Source: an uncultured Aquimonas sp.
Lineage (GTDB): Bacteria; Pseudomonadota; Gammaproteobacteria; Xanthomonadales; Xanthomonadaceae
Length of the DNA: 30,981 nt
Assembly: GCF_937888285.1 (NCBI RefSeq)
Contig: NZ_CALART010000009.1
Coordinates: 1-30,981 of the forward strand
Reading direction: 5' to 3'
Each line of letters begins with the position of its first letter. Position 1 is the stretch's first letter. This document shows positions 20,961-27,371 of this stretch, in pieces. The notes beneath the pieces were generated by a model. The model made no database searches, was not told the origin of the DNA, and saw nothing but the letters and a program-made list of their open reading frames with translations. Made by a program: the position numbers and the translations under genes.

Positions 20961-21758
20961 ATGGATACCCAAGCCATCCGTGCACAGATGCCGACGCTGG
21001 TTCGCGGCCACGTGCCTTCCAACGTCCGCACCTTCAAGTTCAACATCTTCGATGGTCAGCCTAAGGTTTCGACGCTGGGCTTCCACGTCGATCCCAAGCC
21101 TTTCGAGGGCAAGGTCATCGCCACCACCGACGAGGCCATCGTCGTCAAGACGGGGCGGGCCGAGTTCGCGGTGCTCGACAAGGCGCTCGTCACCGACGTG
21201 CCCGACGAAGGCGCCAAGGTGCAGGTCGAACCGTATGCGCGGCGCCGCTTCGACGGCCTGCGCGCGGACACGCCCGAGGAGAGCACCGAGTTCACCGCCG
21301 ACGGCCAGCCCTACACGGTGAAGCGGCTCATCCTGGGCTCGGCGCCGGCCAAGCTGCCGATCGCCGAGCCGCAGTGCCCCGAGTTGCAGGAGCTGGTCCG
21401 CCAACTGGAGCAGTTGCCCGCGCCCGATGGGTTCCGGCGCATCACGCACCTGTTGGTGGATGCCGGCGCGCGGGACTTCACGGTGGTCGATCCGAGCCCC
21501 GGCAACATCATCGCCACGCCGCCGACCATCGGCTTCACCGTGGCCTCGATGAAGTTCCAGGGGCGCGTCACCGTGCTCTACGAACGCGGCCTCGACACCT
21601 ACGCGGTGGAACTGCACCGCAACGGCGAACTGGTCGAGCGGGTCGATGAAGTGTTCTTCGACTCCTTGGGCCAGGTGCTGGAGCGGCTGATCGACGACGG
21701 GAGCTGGCGCCTCATCCGCGTGCAGCGCCTGTCTGGTCGCAAGCCCGTCCAGCACTGA
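20961..21758 (+). CDS. ICE accessory protein of unknown function
   Basis: A 265-residue soluble protein. It starts DTQAIRAQMPTLVRGHVPSNVRTF. A beta-rich segment at about residues 48-90 (FEGKVIATTDEAIVVKTGRAEFAVLDKALVTDVPDEG) resembles small barrel domains such as those of KfrB-like plasmid proteins, but only loosely. The second half holds PELQELVRQLEQLPAPDGFRRITHLLVDAGARDF and ends in a helical region (FFDSLGQVLERLIDDGSWRL). No catalytic motif is seen and the family is not recognised. ATG 20961 has AAGGAG at 20948-20953, inside a stem. Of the in-frame upstream starts, none has a ribosome-binding site. Confidence 0.72.
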   Translation: MDTQAIRAQMPTLVRGHVPSNVRTFKFNIFDGQPKVSTLGFHVDPKPFEGKVIATTDEAIVVKTGRAEFAVLDKALVTDVPDEGAKVQVEPYARRRFDGLRADTPEESTEFTADGQPYTVKRLILGSAPAKLPIAEPQCPELQELVRQLEQLPAPDGFRRITHLLVDAGARDFTVVDPSPGNIIATPPTIGFTVASMKFQGRVTVLYERGLDTYAVELHRNGELVERVDEVFFDSLGQVLERLIDDGSWRLIRVQRLSGRKPVQH

Positions 21759-21777
21759 TCCCCTTACGTCACCAAGC

Positions 21778-21812
21778 GGCTTCCCGTCCTCGCGGCGGGA
21801 AGCCTTTTTCCT
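21778..21812 (+). terminator. Terminator or leader hairpin before the DUF3085 gene
   Basis: GGCTTCCCG (21778-21786) pairs perfectly with CGGGAAGCC (21796-21804), followed by TTTTTCC. It has the form of an intrinsic terminator for the preceding gene. It also ends 32 nt before the DUF3085 start, the spacing of the leader hairpins, so it could attenuate the next gene. I recall a published RNA motif named for DUF3085; whether this is it needs an Rfam search. Confidence 0.65.
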
Positions 21813-21836
21813 TCACTTTCGTTGGAGATCACTTCC

Positions 21837-22202
21837 ATGACTGTTCGATTCAAAGGCACCGAGCTTCGGCCCGTGCTCGCCGAGGCAGCGGCCAACCAGT
21901 GCCGCGTCATCCTGGTCAAGGACCAGGGCGTGTACTTCATGGCCGAGCGCGGCGAAAGCCGGCCCGATGGGCGGCGCAAGACCATCGCCTACGCCGTGGG
22001 CTGCAACCCCGATGTCGATACGTTCGACGACTGGTGGGAGCTGGCGCGCGCCGAGTTCGGCGGCGACGACTTCGGCGAGTTCTTCGACCTGCACGAGCGG
22101 GTATTCGCCCGCATCCTGCACAGCGAGGACGACCTCGAAGTGTCGGCCACGGCCACGGACCTGTCGTTGCAGCCCGTGTCCGCTGCGCCGGCCGGCCACT
22201 GA
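21837..22202 (+). CDS. DUF3085 protein
   Basis: A 121-residue DUF3085 protein. The diagnostic stretches are LRPVLAEAAANQCRVILVKDQGVYFMAERGE (residues 9-39) and IAYAVGCNPDVDTFDDWWELARAEFGGDDFGEFFDL (about 49-84). The function is unknown; the domain is found in ICEs and plasmids. There is no signal peptide or membrane segment. The ATG at 21837 follows TTGGAG at 21822-21827; the in-frame TTG at 21822 is part of that ribosome-binding site and not the start. Terminators flank the gene at 21778 and 22217, suggesting an independent transcription unit. Confidence 0.82.
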   Translation: MTVRFKGTELRPVLAEAAANQCRVILVKDQGVYFMAERGESRPDGRRKTIAYAVGCNPDVDTFDDWWELARAEFGGDDFGEFFDLHERVFARILHSEDDLEVSATATDLSLQPVSAAPAGH

Positions 22203-22216
22203 TCGTTGTGCTTCCC

Positions 22217-22242
22217 AGCCCCCTCCCGGGGGCTTCTCCTTA
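22217..22242 (+). terminator. Intrinsic terminator after the DUF3085 gene
   Basis: AGCCCCC (22217-22223), loop TCCC, GGGGGCT (22228-22234), then TCTCCTT. Perfect 7-bp stem, 14 bp after the stop codon. Confidence 0.72.
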
Positions 22243-22246
22243 TCCG

Positions 22247-22339
22247 GTGCCGCGGCCCCTGGCCGCATCGCACGCGCTCGTCTCCAGCCCGGCTCGGGCC
22301 ACCCACGCCGGCAGCCGCCGGTCCCACCGCCTGGAGACG
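22247..22339 (+). promoter_or_regulatory. Leader hairpin and ribosome-site stem of the 22345 gene
   Basis: Interrupted stem GTGC/GCAC outside and GCGGCC/GGCCGC inside (22247-22273). Then CGTCTCC (22279-22285) is perfectly complementary to GGAGACG (22333-22339), which is the ribosome-binding site five bases before ATG. The enclosed 47 nt contain further GC hairpins, so translation probably needs the structure to open. Confidence 0.5.
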
Positions 22340-22344
22340 CCTGC

Positions 22345-23187
22345 ATGCGAGACCCGTTCAAGATCGAACAACCGACCTGCCTCAGTTTCAGCGGCGGCCG
22401 CACCAGCGCGTACATGCTGTGGCGCGTGCTGCAGGCCCACGGCGGTCTGCCCGCGGATGTCATGGCGTGCTTCGCCAACACCGGCAAGGAGGTAGAGGCC
22501 ACCTTGCGCTTCGTGCGCGACTGCGCCGAGCACTGGCAGGTGCCGATCCACTGGCTGGAATACCGACCCACGGAACCGGGCTTCGTGGTGGTGGACTTCG
22601 ATACCGCCAGCCGCGCGGGCGAGCCCTTCGAGATGCTGATCCGCAAGCGGCAGTACCTTCCCAACCCGGTGGCGAGAGCCTGCACGGCATCGCTCAAGGT
22701 ACGGCCGATGCACCGCTTCCTGCGGCAGCAGGGCTGGACCGATTGGGACCAGTTCATCGGCATCCGCGCCGACGAACAGCGCCGCGTCGCCAAGATCAGG
22801 GCGCGCGGCCACTCCACCGAATCCACCCACGAGACGATGTGCATGCCGCTGGCCGAGGCCGGCGTGACGGTGCGCGATGTGTCCGCCTTCTGGCAGGCAC
22901 AGCCCTTCGACCTGGAGCTGCTGACGGTCAACGGGCGCACGCTCGAAGGCAACTGCGACCTGTGCTTTCTCAAACCCCGCGGCCAGCGCCTGGCGCTCAT
23001 CAAGGCCAGGCCGGAGGCGGCAGTGTGGTGGATACGCATGGAGTCGCTGAACCTCGCCAGCCGCCCCAGCGGCGCGCGCTTTCGCAACGATGGCCCGAGC
23101 TACGCCGACCTGGCGCGCTTCGCGGCCGACCAGCGCGACCTGTTCGATGCCGCCGAAGAACCCATGGCCTGCTTCTGCGGCGATTGA
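22345..23187 (+). CDS. PAPS-reductase-like ATP pyrophosphatase
   Basis: A 280-residue adenine-nucleotide alpha-hydrolase of the phosphoadenosine phosphosulfate reductase family. The PP-loop is SFSGGRTSAYML (residues 14-25; SGGxxS, with Thr where many relatives have Asp). It continues with VMACFANTGKEVEATLRFV, VHWLEY-type strands, ARACTASLKVRPMHRFL (with a conserved Cys) and FIGIRADEQRRV. Cysteines near the C-terminus (NCDLCFLK and ACFCGD) could hold an Fe-S cluster or zinc. Mobile-element members are not thought to assimilate sulfate; some relatives (DndC) take part in DNA phosphorothioation. An XF1762-type gene follows at once. The role in DNA or RNA modification is inference. Confidence 0.82.
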   Translation: MRDPFKIEQPTCLSFSGGRTSAYMLWRVLQAHGGLPADVMACFANTGKEVEATLRFVRDCAEHWQVPIHWLEYRPTEPGFVVVDFDTASRAGEPFEMLIRKRQYLPNPVARACTASLKVRPMHRFLRQQGWTDWDQFIGIRADEQRRVAKIRARGHSTESTHETMCMPLAEAGVTVRDVSAFWQAQPFDLELLTVNGRTLEGNCDLCFLKPRGQRLALIKARPEAAVWWIRMESLNLASRPSGARFRNDGPSYADLARFAADQRDLFDAAEEPMACFCGD

Positions 23188-23197
23188 CGCGCAGTCC

Positions 23198-23668
23198 GTG
23201 CCGCCGCGGCTCGCCGTGATGCCGCTGTCGCTGCGCGCGGCCAATGCCTTTGTGCAGGAACACCACCGGCATCATCGGCCCGTGCAGGGCGGCAAGTTCA
23301 GCCTGGCGGTCACGCTGAGCGGCGGCGATGCAGTGCCAAGCCGCATCGTCGGCGTGGTGATCGCGGGCCGCCCGGTGGCGCGGCACCTCGATGACGGCTG
23401 GACGCTCGAAGTCACGCGGCTGTGCACCGATGGCACGCCCAACGCCTGCAGCAAGCTCTATGGGGCCGCCTGCCGTGCGGCACGCGCGCTGGGCTACACG
23501 CGCCTGATCACCTACACGCTGCCGGCCGAGGGCGGCGCCAGCCTGCGAGCGGCCGGCTGGCGCCCGGTCGGACAGCGCGGCGGCGGCAACTGGAACCGTG
23601 CGCGCCGACCGCGGCAGGACACGCCCGAGGTGTTGCGCGTGCCCAAGCTGCTGTGGGAAGCGCCGTAG
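23198..23668 (+). CDS. XF1762-family protein, acetyltransferase-like
   Basis: About 156 residues matching the XF1762 family: LRAANAFVQEHHRHHRPVQGGKFSLAV, IVGVVIAGRPVARHLDDGWTLEVTRLCTDGTPNACSKLYGAACRAARALGYTRLITYTLPAEGGASLRAAGWR. The layout resembles a GNAT acetyltransferase with a histidine-rich N-terminus (HHRHHRP). The substrate is unknown. The start is uncertain: GTG 23198 gives the family-like PPRLAVMPLSL beginning, whereas ATG 23219 is shorter. Neither has a good ribosome-binding site, so translation is probably coupled to the PAPS-reductase-like gene ending 10 bp before. The two genes form a pair. Confidence 0.78.
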   Translation: MPPRLAVMPLSLRAANAFVQEHHRHHRPVQGGKFSLAVTLSGGDAVPSRIVGVVIAGRPVARHLDDGWTLEVTRLCTDGTPNACSKLYGAACRAARALGYTRLITYTLPAEGGASLRAAGWRPVGQRGGGNWNRARRPRQDTPEVLRVPKLLWEAP

Positions 23669-23764
23669 CGGCGAGCCTGGCGCTCGGCGCCAATGCGGAC
23701 AGCCGCCGATGCCGATTGCCGCTCGCGCGGGCGCGCGACTGGTGCCACGCTGCCGCCATGTTCC

Positions 23765-23834
23765 GCTGACACCCGTCAGCAGCATGCCCAGGCAGTCTCG
23801 ATCTTCAAGACTGCGACACGGTTGTAGACCGTGT
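23765..23834 (+). ncRNA. Three-hairpin RNA-like element, copy 3
   Basis: H1 GCTGAC/GTCAGC (23765-23780), linker CATGCCCAG (23783-23791), H2 GCAGTCT/AGACTGC (23792-23814) with ATCTTCA in the loop, H3 ACACGGT/ACCGTGT (23816-23834). All three stems are perfect Watson-Crick. It lies 158 nt upstream of the DUF3577 gene. I recall a catalogued DUF3577 RNA motif; this may be it. Confidence 0.62.
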
Positions 23835-23917
23835 TGATCAACCAGTTCGCTCCGGCATCCCAGCGCGAACGGCCATCGGTTCTCCCGATGGTGATGCCAC
23901 CCAAGCTGTTCCTTCAA

Positions 23918-23986
23918 CCCACGCGGGGGTTCCACACCTTCCCCGCCTTGGGTCGGGTGTGTCTCCGCCTCTTTGTTCTCAGGAGA
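23918..23986 (+). promoter_or_regulatory. Leader hairpin and ribosome-site stem of the DUF3577 gene
   Basis: CCCA (23918-23921) with TGGG (23949-23952) outside, GCGGGG (23923-23928) with CCCCGC (23941-23946) inside, ending 40 nt before ATG. TCTCC (23962-23966) can then pair with GGAGA (23982-23986), the ribosome-binding site. A simple hairpin, CCATCGG/CCGATGG, lies further upstream (about 23872-23890). Confidence 0.48.
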
Positions 23987-23992
23987 TTCACC

Positions 23993-24547
23993 ATGACCAC
24001 TTCCACCGACAAGTCCTACTTCGATCTGCACATCACCGGCCTCGGGTATCTCAATCGCATCCGCGAAGTGAAGCCCAAGAAAGGCGATGCGTTCCTGGCC
24101 TGCGACATCGCGGCGCTCAACGGCCCCAGCGATGACGTGGCCTACGTGCGTTTCGACACGCGCGTCTCGGGCTCCGAAGCGCAGCACCTGGTGCGCCGCT
24201 GCATCCAAGCGGTCGATGCCGAGAAGAAGGTGATGATCGGCTTCCGCCTGGGCGACCTGTGGACCGACACCTTCACCTACTCCAAGGGCAAGCGTGCCGG
24301 CGAGCAGGGGGTGAGCCTCAAGGCCCGCCTGCTGTTCGTCAGTTGGATCAAGGTCGATGGCCAGCTCGTCTACAAGGCCGAGCCCAAGCCGACCGATGCC
24401 GACGACCGCGACGCGCGCAACACGGATGTCCCCGCGGCGTCCGCCGAGCCGCAAGCCGCAGCGTCCGAGCCCGCCCGGCCCGCCGCCGAAGCTGCCGACG
24501 AAGCCGCTGCCGATGCCCCCGCATTGGAAGTTGCCGAGTCGTTCTGA
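23993..24547 (+). CDS. DUF3577 protein (STY4534-family ICE replication protein)
   Basis: A 184-residue DUF3577/STY4534 protein. It has KSYFDLHITGLGYLNRIREVKPKKGDAFLACDIAALNG (residues 7-44), YVRFDTRVSG, VIGFRLGDLWTDTFTYSKGKRAGEQGVSLKARLLFVSWIKVDG-like strands to about residue 125, and an acidic Ala/Pro-rich tail ending in a hydrophobic residue (VAESF). The strand pattern resembles an OB fold, and the acidic tail with terminal Phe recalls SSB tails. It may therefore bind single-stranded DNA or recruit partners during ICE replication (inference). ATG 23993 has AGGAG at 23981-23985. A terminator follows. Confidence 0.85.
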   Translation: MTTSTDKSYFDLHITGLGYLNRIREVKPKKGDAFLACDIAALNGPSDDVAYVRFDTRVSGSEAQHLVRRCIQAVDAEKKVMIGFRLGDLWTDTFTYSKGKRAGEQGVSLKARLLFVSWIKVDGQLVYKAEPKPTDADDRDARNTDVPAASAEPQAAASEPARPAAEAADEAAADAPALEVAESF

Positions 24548-24551
24548 TCCG

Positions 24552-24584
24552 CAAGGCCCCGTTCCTCGGGGCCTTGTCTTCTTC
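24552..24584 (+). terminator. Intrinsic terminator after the DUF3577 gene
   Basis: CAAGGCCCC (24552-24560) and GGGGCCTTG (24568-24576) around a 7-nt loop, then TCTTCTT. Perfect 9-bp stem starting 4 bp after the stop codon. Confidence 0.8.
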
Positions 24585-24596
24585 CCAATCGCGCCC

Positions 24597-24627
24597 GCAC
24601 CCGACCGTCGTCATGACGGCCGTGTGC
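24597..24627 (+). promoter_or_regulatory. Leader hairpin of the DUF3275 gene
   Basis: GCAC (24597-24600) with GTGC (24624-24627) outside, 4-nt internal loops on both sides, CCGTC (24605-24609) with GACGG (24615-24619) inside. It ends 31 nt before ATG. Confidence 0.48.
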
Positions 24628-24658
24628 GTGATCGCAGCTTCGTCCGCAGGAGTTCTTC

Positions 24659-25294
24659 ATGATCACCATTCCCGGCCAATTGGCCATCAAGACCATCCAC
24701 GGCCGCAACGGCGACTTCAACGTCGGCCGCCTCGCGACCTCTATCGGCGAGTTCGTCGTGAAGAACGCCGAACTCGACCAGTACGCCGAAGGCAAGTACG
24801 AGGGCGATTTCGCTATCGCGGAAATTCGCCCGTCCACGTACACCGCCAACGGCCGCATGGTCATCGAGATCCGCGCCTTGCTGGGCGGGATGACCTTGTC
24901 AGCCATCGACGCCCTGAGCCGTGACGACGCCAGCCGGCTGAGTCCGCAGGAAGTCGATCCGATCGACGAGGAAGCGCAAGCCCCCACGCCAACGCCGACC
25001 ACCGCTCCCAAGGCGGCCGGCCGGAAGAAGGCACGCGGTTCGCGCGACCCGCTGGTCGATACCACGCCGTTCGGCAGCGAGCCGGCTGCTGCGTCCGCGG
25101 AGGCTTCGGCCCATGCAGATGCCGACGACGGCGACGACGCGGCGCTGTTCGGCCCGCTCTGGCCGCTGAGCGATCCCGTCAAGCTCGATGCCACCGTGGA
25201 TCGGCGCGTGCTGCGTCAGCAGCGCGACCGCCTCGGCGACCTGGGCTACGAGTTCGCTCCGCTGACGCAGGACTGGCACCTCGCCAGGGTCTGA
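24659..25294 (+). CDS. DUF3275 protein
   Basis: A 211-residue DUF3275 protein found in this ICE class. The conserved N-terminal domain covers about residues 1-85: ITIPGQLAIKTIHGRNGDFNVGRLATSIGEFVVKNAELDQYAEGKYEGDFAIAEIRPS, beta-rich and OB-like. A disordered Ala/Pro/Asp-rich middle (about 100-165) leads to a conserved C-terminal helix pair (LFGPLWPLSDPVKLDATVDRRVLRQQRDRLGDLGYEF). The function is unknown; its position after the DUF3577 gene suggests replication or DNA processing. ATG 24659 has CAGGAG at 24647-24652. Both ends carry family motifs, so the gene is intact. Confidence 0.84.
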   Translation: MITIPGQLAIKTIHGRNGDFNVGRLATSIGEFVVKNAELDQYAEGKYEGDFAIAEIRPSTYTANGRMVIEIRALLGGMTLSAIDALSRDDASRLSPQEVDPIDEEAQAPTPTPTTAPKAAGRKKARGSRDPLVDTTPFGSEPAAASAEASAHADADDGDDAALFGPLWPLSDPVKLDATVDRRVLRQQRDRLGDLGYEFAPLTQDWHLARV

Positions 25295-25335
25295 GCCGAC
25301 CGCTGTTCCACGCCGCGCCAATGCGGCTTTCACCA

Positions 25336-25389
25336 CCCGCCGGGGTTCCTTCCCCGGCGGGAGGACTCCGGCCCTTTCTCACAGGAGTC
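25336..25389 (+). promoter_or_regulatory. Leader hairpin and ribosome-site stem of the 25395 gene
   Basis: CCCGCCGGGG (25336-25345) pairs perfectly with CCCCGGCGGG (25352-25361) over the loop TTCCTT, ending 33 nt before ATG. GACTCC (25364-25369) then pairs with GGAGTC (25384-25389), the ribosome-binding site six bases before the start codon. Confidence 0.55.
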
Positions 25390-25394
25390 ATTCC

Positions 25395-25790
25395 ATGGGC
25401 TGGACATTCGTTCGTATGACGCGCGATCAGTTGATCCGCGAGCTGACCGCAACCGAGGACACCGAGCGGTCGCGCAGTGAGGTCATCGATCACACGCTGG
25501 TCGGCAATGTGTTGTGGTCTGTAGTGCGCATCACCGCCAAGCAGGCCGGCGTTCTGGGTCTCGCACCCGGAGAGTCGGCCATCTTGATCGGCTGCCATCT
25601 GCTGGAAAGCGAGGGCCACGAATGGGGCTACAAGTCCCTGGTCGAGGCCGAGCACCCGTACTACTACTCGTGCCCGCTGCGCTATCTCGACATGGTGCCG
25701 CAGCGGTGCGCCACCTGGCGTGCACGGGTGCACGCCTTCCACCAGCAGCGGCCGGCGAGCAATACGGCCGGCGATGCAGCCACCGAGTGA
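25395..25790 (+). CDS. DUF6927-like protein of unknown function
   Basis: A 131-residue protein beginning GWTFVRMTRDQLIRELT, followed by LVGNVLWSVVRITAKQAG (about residues 35-52) and GYKSLVEAEHPYYYSCPLRYLDMVP (about 78-102), then a helical RARVHAFHQQR end. The GWTF start and the YYSCPLRYLD motif fit what I recall of DUF6927, an uncharacterised mobile-element domain. It is soluble, with a conserved Cys pair (IGCHL, SCPLR) that might be structural. The 25798 gene follows 7 bp later and probably shares its transcript. Confidence 0.76.
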   Translation: MGWTFVRMTRDQLIRELTATEDTERSRSEVIDHTLVGNVLWSVVRITAKQAGVLGLAPGESAILIGCHLLESEGHEWGYKSLVEAEHPYYYSCPLRYLDMVPQRCATWRARVHAFHQQRPASNTAGDAATE

Positions 25791-25797
25791 GGCGCGC

Positions 25798-26067
25798 ATG
25801 GACACCATCCTGTCGCCCTTGCCGCCCGAGCTGCTTCGCTTCGTCGAAGACCAGTTGGCCAACAACGAGGTTTCCGACGACGACGAGCTGCGCGAGCACT
25901 TCATCGCCAACGGCCTGAGCGAAGAACAGGCGTGGCGGGCACTGACCTACCGCGCGCTGTACCTGCGCCACGTCTTCCTCGAAGGCTTCACGCCGATTCT
26001 CAAAGGCCAGGAGGCGCTGTGCTTCAACCCGCACAGCCGCGGCTGGGAGCCGGTTCCGACCTCCTAG
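25798..26067 (+). CDS. Small acidic ICE protein of unknown function
   Basis: An 89-residue acidic protein: DTILSPLPPELLRFVEDQLANN, EVSDDDELREHFIANGLSEEQAWRALTYRALYLRHVF, ending CFNPHSRGWEPVPTS. It looks like a helical N-terminus with a short C-terminal tail and has no known motif. ATG 25798 is preceded by GTGAGG (25787-25792), a weak ribosome-binding site, and starts 7 bp after the previous stop. It is probably translated by coupling. An intrinsic terminator follows at 26110. Confidence 0.7.
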   Translation: MDTILSPLPPELLRFVEDQLANNEVSDDDELREHFIANGLSEEQAWRALTYRALYLRHVFLEGFTPILKGQEALCFNPHSRGWEPVPTS

Positions 26068-26109
26068 GCATTCCCCTCACAGGGCTCGCTTCTTCAACCC
26101 TTTCACCAG

Positions 26110-26134
26110 GCCCTGTTCAGCAGGGCTTTTCTTC
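26110..26134 (+). terminator. Intrinsic terminator after the 25798 gene
   Basis: GCCCTG (26110-26115), loop TTCAG, CAGGGC (26121-26126), then TTTTCTTC. A classical short terminator 42 bp after the stop codon. Confidence 0.75.
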
Positions 26135-26151
26135 ATCCCCCGCAATCGCGC

Positions 26152-26176
26152 GCATCCGGCCTTGGCCGCTGGATGC
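26152..26176 (+). promoter_or_regulatory. Leader hairpin of the DUF932 gene
   Basis: GCATCC (26152-26157) with GGATGC (26171-26176) outside and GGCC with GGCC inside, a 3-nt bulge on one side. It ends 29 nt before ATG and follows a terminator, so it belongs to the next transcript. Confidence 0.45.
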
Positions 26177-26205
26177 CGATTGCTCCATTCCGCAAGGAGA
26201 TCATC

Positions 26206-27033
26206 ATGCAAATCGCATCCCGCTTCGCTTCTCGCTCCCCGGTACTGCGCGCCGACCATCCGCTGTCGGACGATCAGATTCGCACCGTGGCCCCGTCCAT
26301 CTTCGCGGACACCCCGCACGAAAGCCGCTCCGAACGGTACAGCTACATCCCCACGGCGGCTGTGCTGACCGAACTGCGCAAGGAAGGCTTCCAGCCGTTC
26401 ATGGTGTGCCAGACCCGCGTGCGACACGAGGACCGCCGCGACTACACCAAACACATGCTGCGCCTTCGCCACGCCAGCCAAATCAACGGTGCCGAGGCGA
26501 ACGAGATCATCCTGCTCAACTCGCACGACGGAAGCAGCAGCTACCAGATGCTTGCGGGCATGTTCAGATTCGTCTGCCACAACGGCCTGGTGTGCGGCGA
26601 CACCTTCGCCGACGTGCGCGTTCCCCACAAGGGCAACGTCACCGATCACGTGATCGAAGGCGCCTACGAGGTGCTGCACGGCTTCGACCGCGTGCAGGAC
26701 TCGCGCGACGCCATGCGAGCCATCACGCTCGACACCGGCGAGGCCGAGGTTTTTGCCAGATCGGCGCTGACCTTGAAGTACGACGATTCGGGCAATGCCT
26801 TGCCTATCACCGAGACCCAGATCCTGCGGCCCCGTCGTTACGACGACAACCGCGCCGATTTGTGGTCGGTCTTCAACCGGGTCCAGGAGAACCTGGTCAA
26901 GGGCGGCCTGAGCGGCCGTGCCGCCAACGGGCGCCAGCAGCGCACGCGCCCCGTCCAGGGCATCGACCAGAACGTCCGGCTCAACCGGGCGCTGTGGCTG
27001 CTCGCGGATGGCCTGCGTCAGCTCAAAGTCTGA
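26206..27033 (+). CDS. DUF932 (phage/plasmid-like) protein
   Basis: A 275-residue DUF932 protein. It contains SPVLRADHPLSDDQIRTVAPSIFAD, YSYIPTAAVLTELRKEGFQPFMVCQTRVR (about residues 45-73), HMLRLRHA, ANEIILLNSHDGSSSYQMLAGMFRFVCHNGLVCGD (about 97-131), and a late LWSVFNRVQENLVKGGLSGR (about 225-244). DUF932 is widespread in phages and conjugative elements. Members are often near DNA metabolism or anti-restriction genes, but a biochemical role is not established to my knowledge. ATG 26206 has AAGGAG at 26194-26199; a possible upstream ATG (26173) lies inside the leader hairpin. A strong terminator follows immediately. Confidence 0.86.
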   Translation: MQIASRFASRSPVLRADHPLSDDQIRTVAPSIFADTPHESRSERYSYIPTAAVLTELRKEGFQPFMVCQTRVRHEDRRDYTKHMLRLRHASQINGAEANEIILLNSHDGSSSYQMLAGMFRFVCHNGLVCGDTFADVRVPHKGNVTDHVIEGAYEVLHGFDRVQDSRDAMRAITLDTGEAEVFARSALTLKYDDSGNALPITETQILRPRRYDDNRADLWSVFNRVQENLVKGGLSGRAANGRQQRTRPVQGIDQNVRLNRALWLLADGLRQLKV

Positions 27034-27038
27034 CCCAC

Positions 27039-27075
27039 AAGCGGATCGTGCCTCGCGGCATGGTCCGCTTTTTCT
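27039..27075 (+). terminator. Intrinsic terminator after the DUF932 gene
   Basis: AAGCGGA (27039-27045) pairs with TCCGCTT (27064-27070). Inside, CGTGCC pairs with GGCATG, and TTTCTTGG follows. A strong two-part stem 5 bp after the stop codon. Confidence 0.82.
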
Positions 27076-27371
27076 TGGCTTGTGCTGTGCTGCCAGCGCA
27101 CCGCGTCCAATTTGGTTCGGTGTAACCCTAATGCGGCAATTCGCCGCTGCCTCGAAAATTGAGGTTCGACTGCATACCTCCCTGGCTTTTCCTCCCTGAG
27201 CCAAGCAGTCATCTTTGCCGCCTCGGTGTCCCCGGGGCGGCTTTCTTTTCGTGGCGGTCATTCGTGCTTCCGCCATCGCAGGCGATGCGCTACCGCAAAC
27301 AGGGTTGCGCGCCGGGTCGGTTTTCCGCTCCCGCTGCACATGCACCTTGGCGCAGGCTATGGCCCATGTCC
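27076..27371 (+). other. Gene-free region with a second terminator, possible small RNA unit
   Basis: No convincing gene. A relatively AT-rich stretch (27107-27150, including CAATTTGGTT and CTCGAAAATTGAG) lies between the terminator at 27039 and a second terminator-like hairpin at 27217-27250 (GCCGCC/GGCGGC, then TTTCTTTTC). Two terminators in a row with no gene between suggest a short independent transcript. A 22-codon ORF at 27131 lacks a ribosome-binding site. Confidence 0.4.
27217..27250 (+). terminator. Terminator-like hairpin without an upstream gene
   Basis: GCCGCC (27217-27222) with GGCGGC (27236-27241), followed by TTTCTTTTC. It lies 184 bp after the DUF932 stop and 142 bp after that gene's own terminator. 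Confidence 0.6.

Noticed and set aside
19803..21755. 650-codon open frame on the minus strand
   Set aside because: It spans three intergenic regions with terminators and the three-hairpin element, has no recognisable domain, and mirrors plus-strand genes with good ribosome sites.
23000..24454. 484-codon open frame on the minus strand
   Set aside because: It covers the XF1762 and DUF3577 genes and their leader in antisense and has no motif; a codon-bias artefact.
27131..27199. 22-codon plus-strand ORF between two terminators
   Set aside because: No ribosome-binding site; composition gives no sign of a real peptide.
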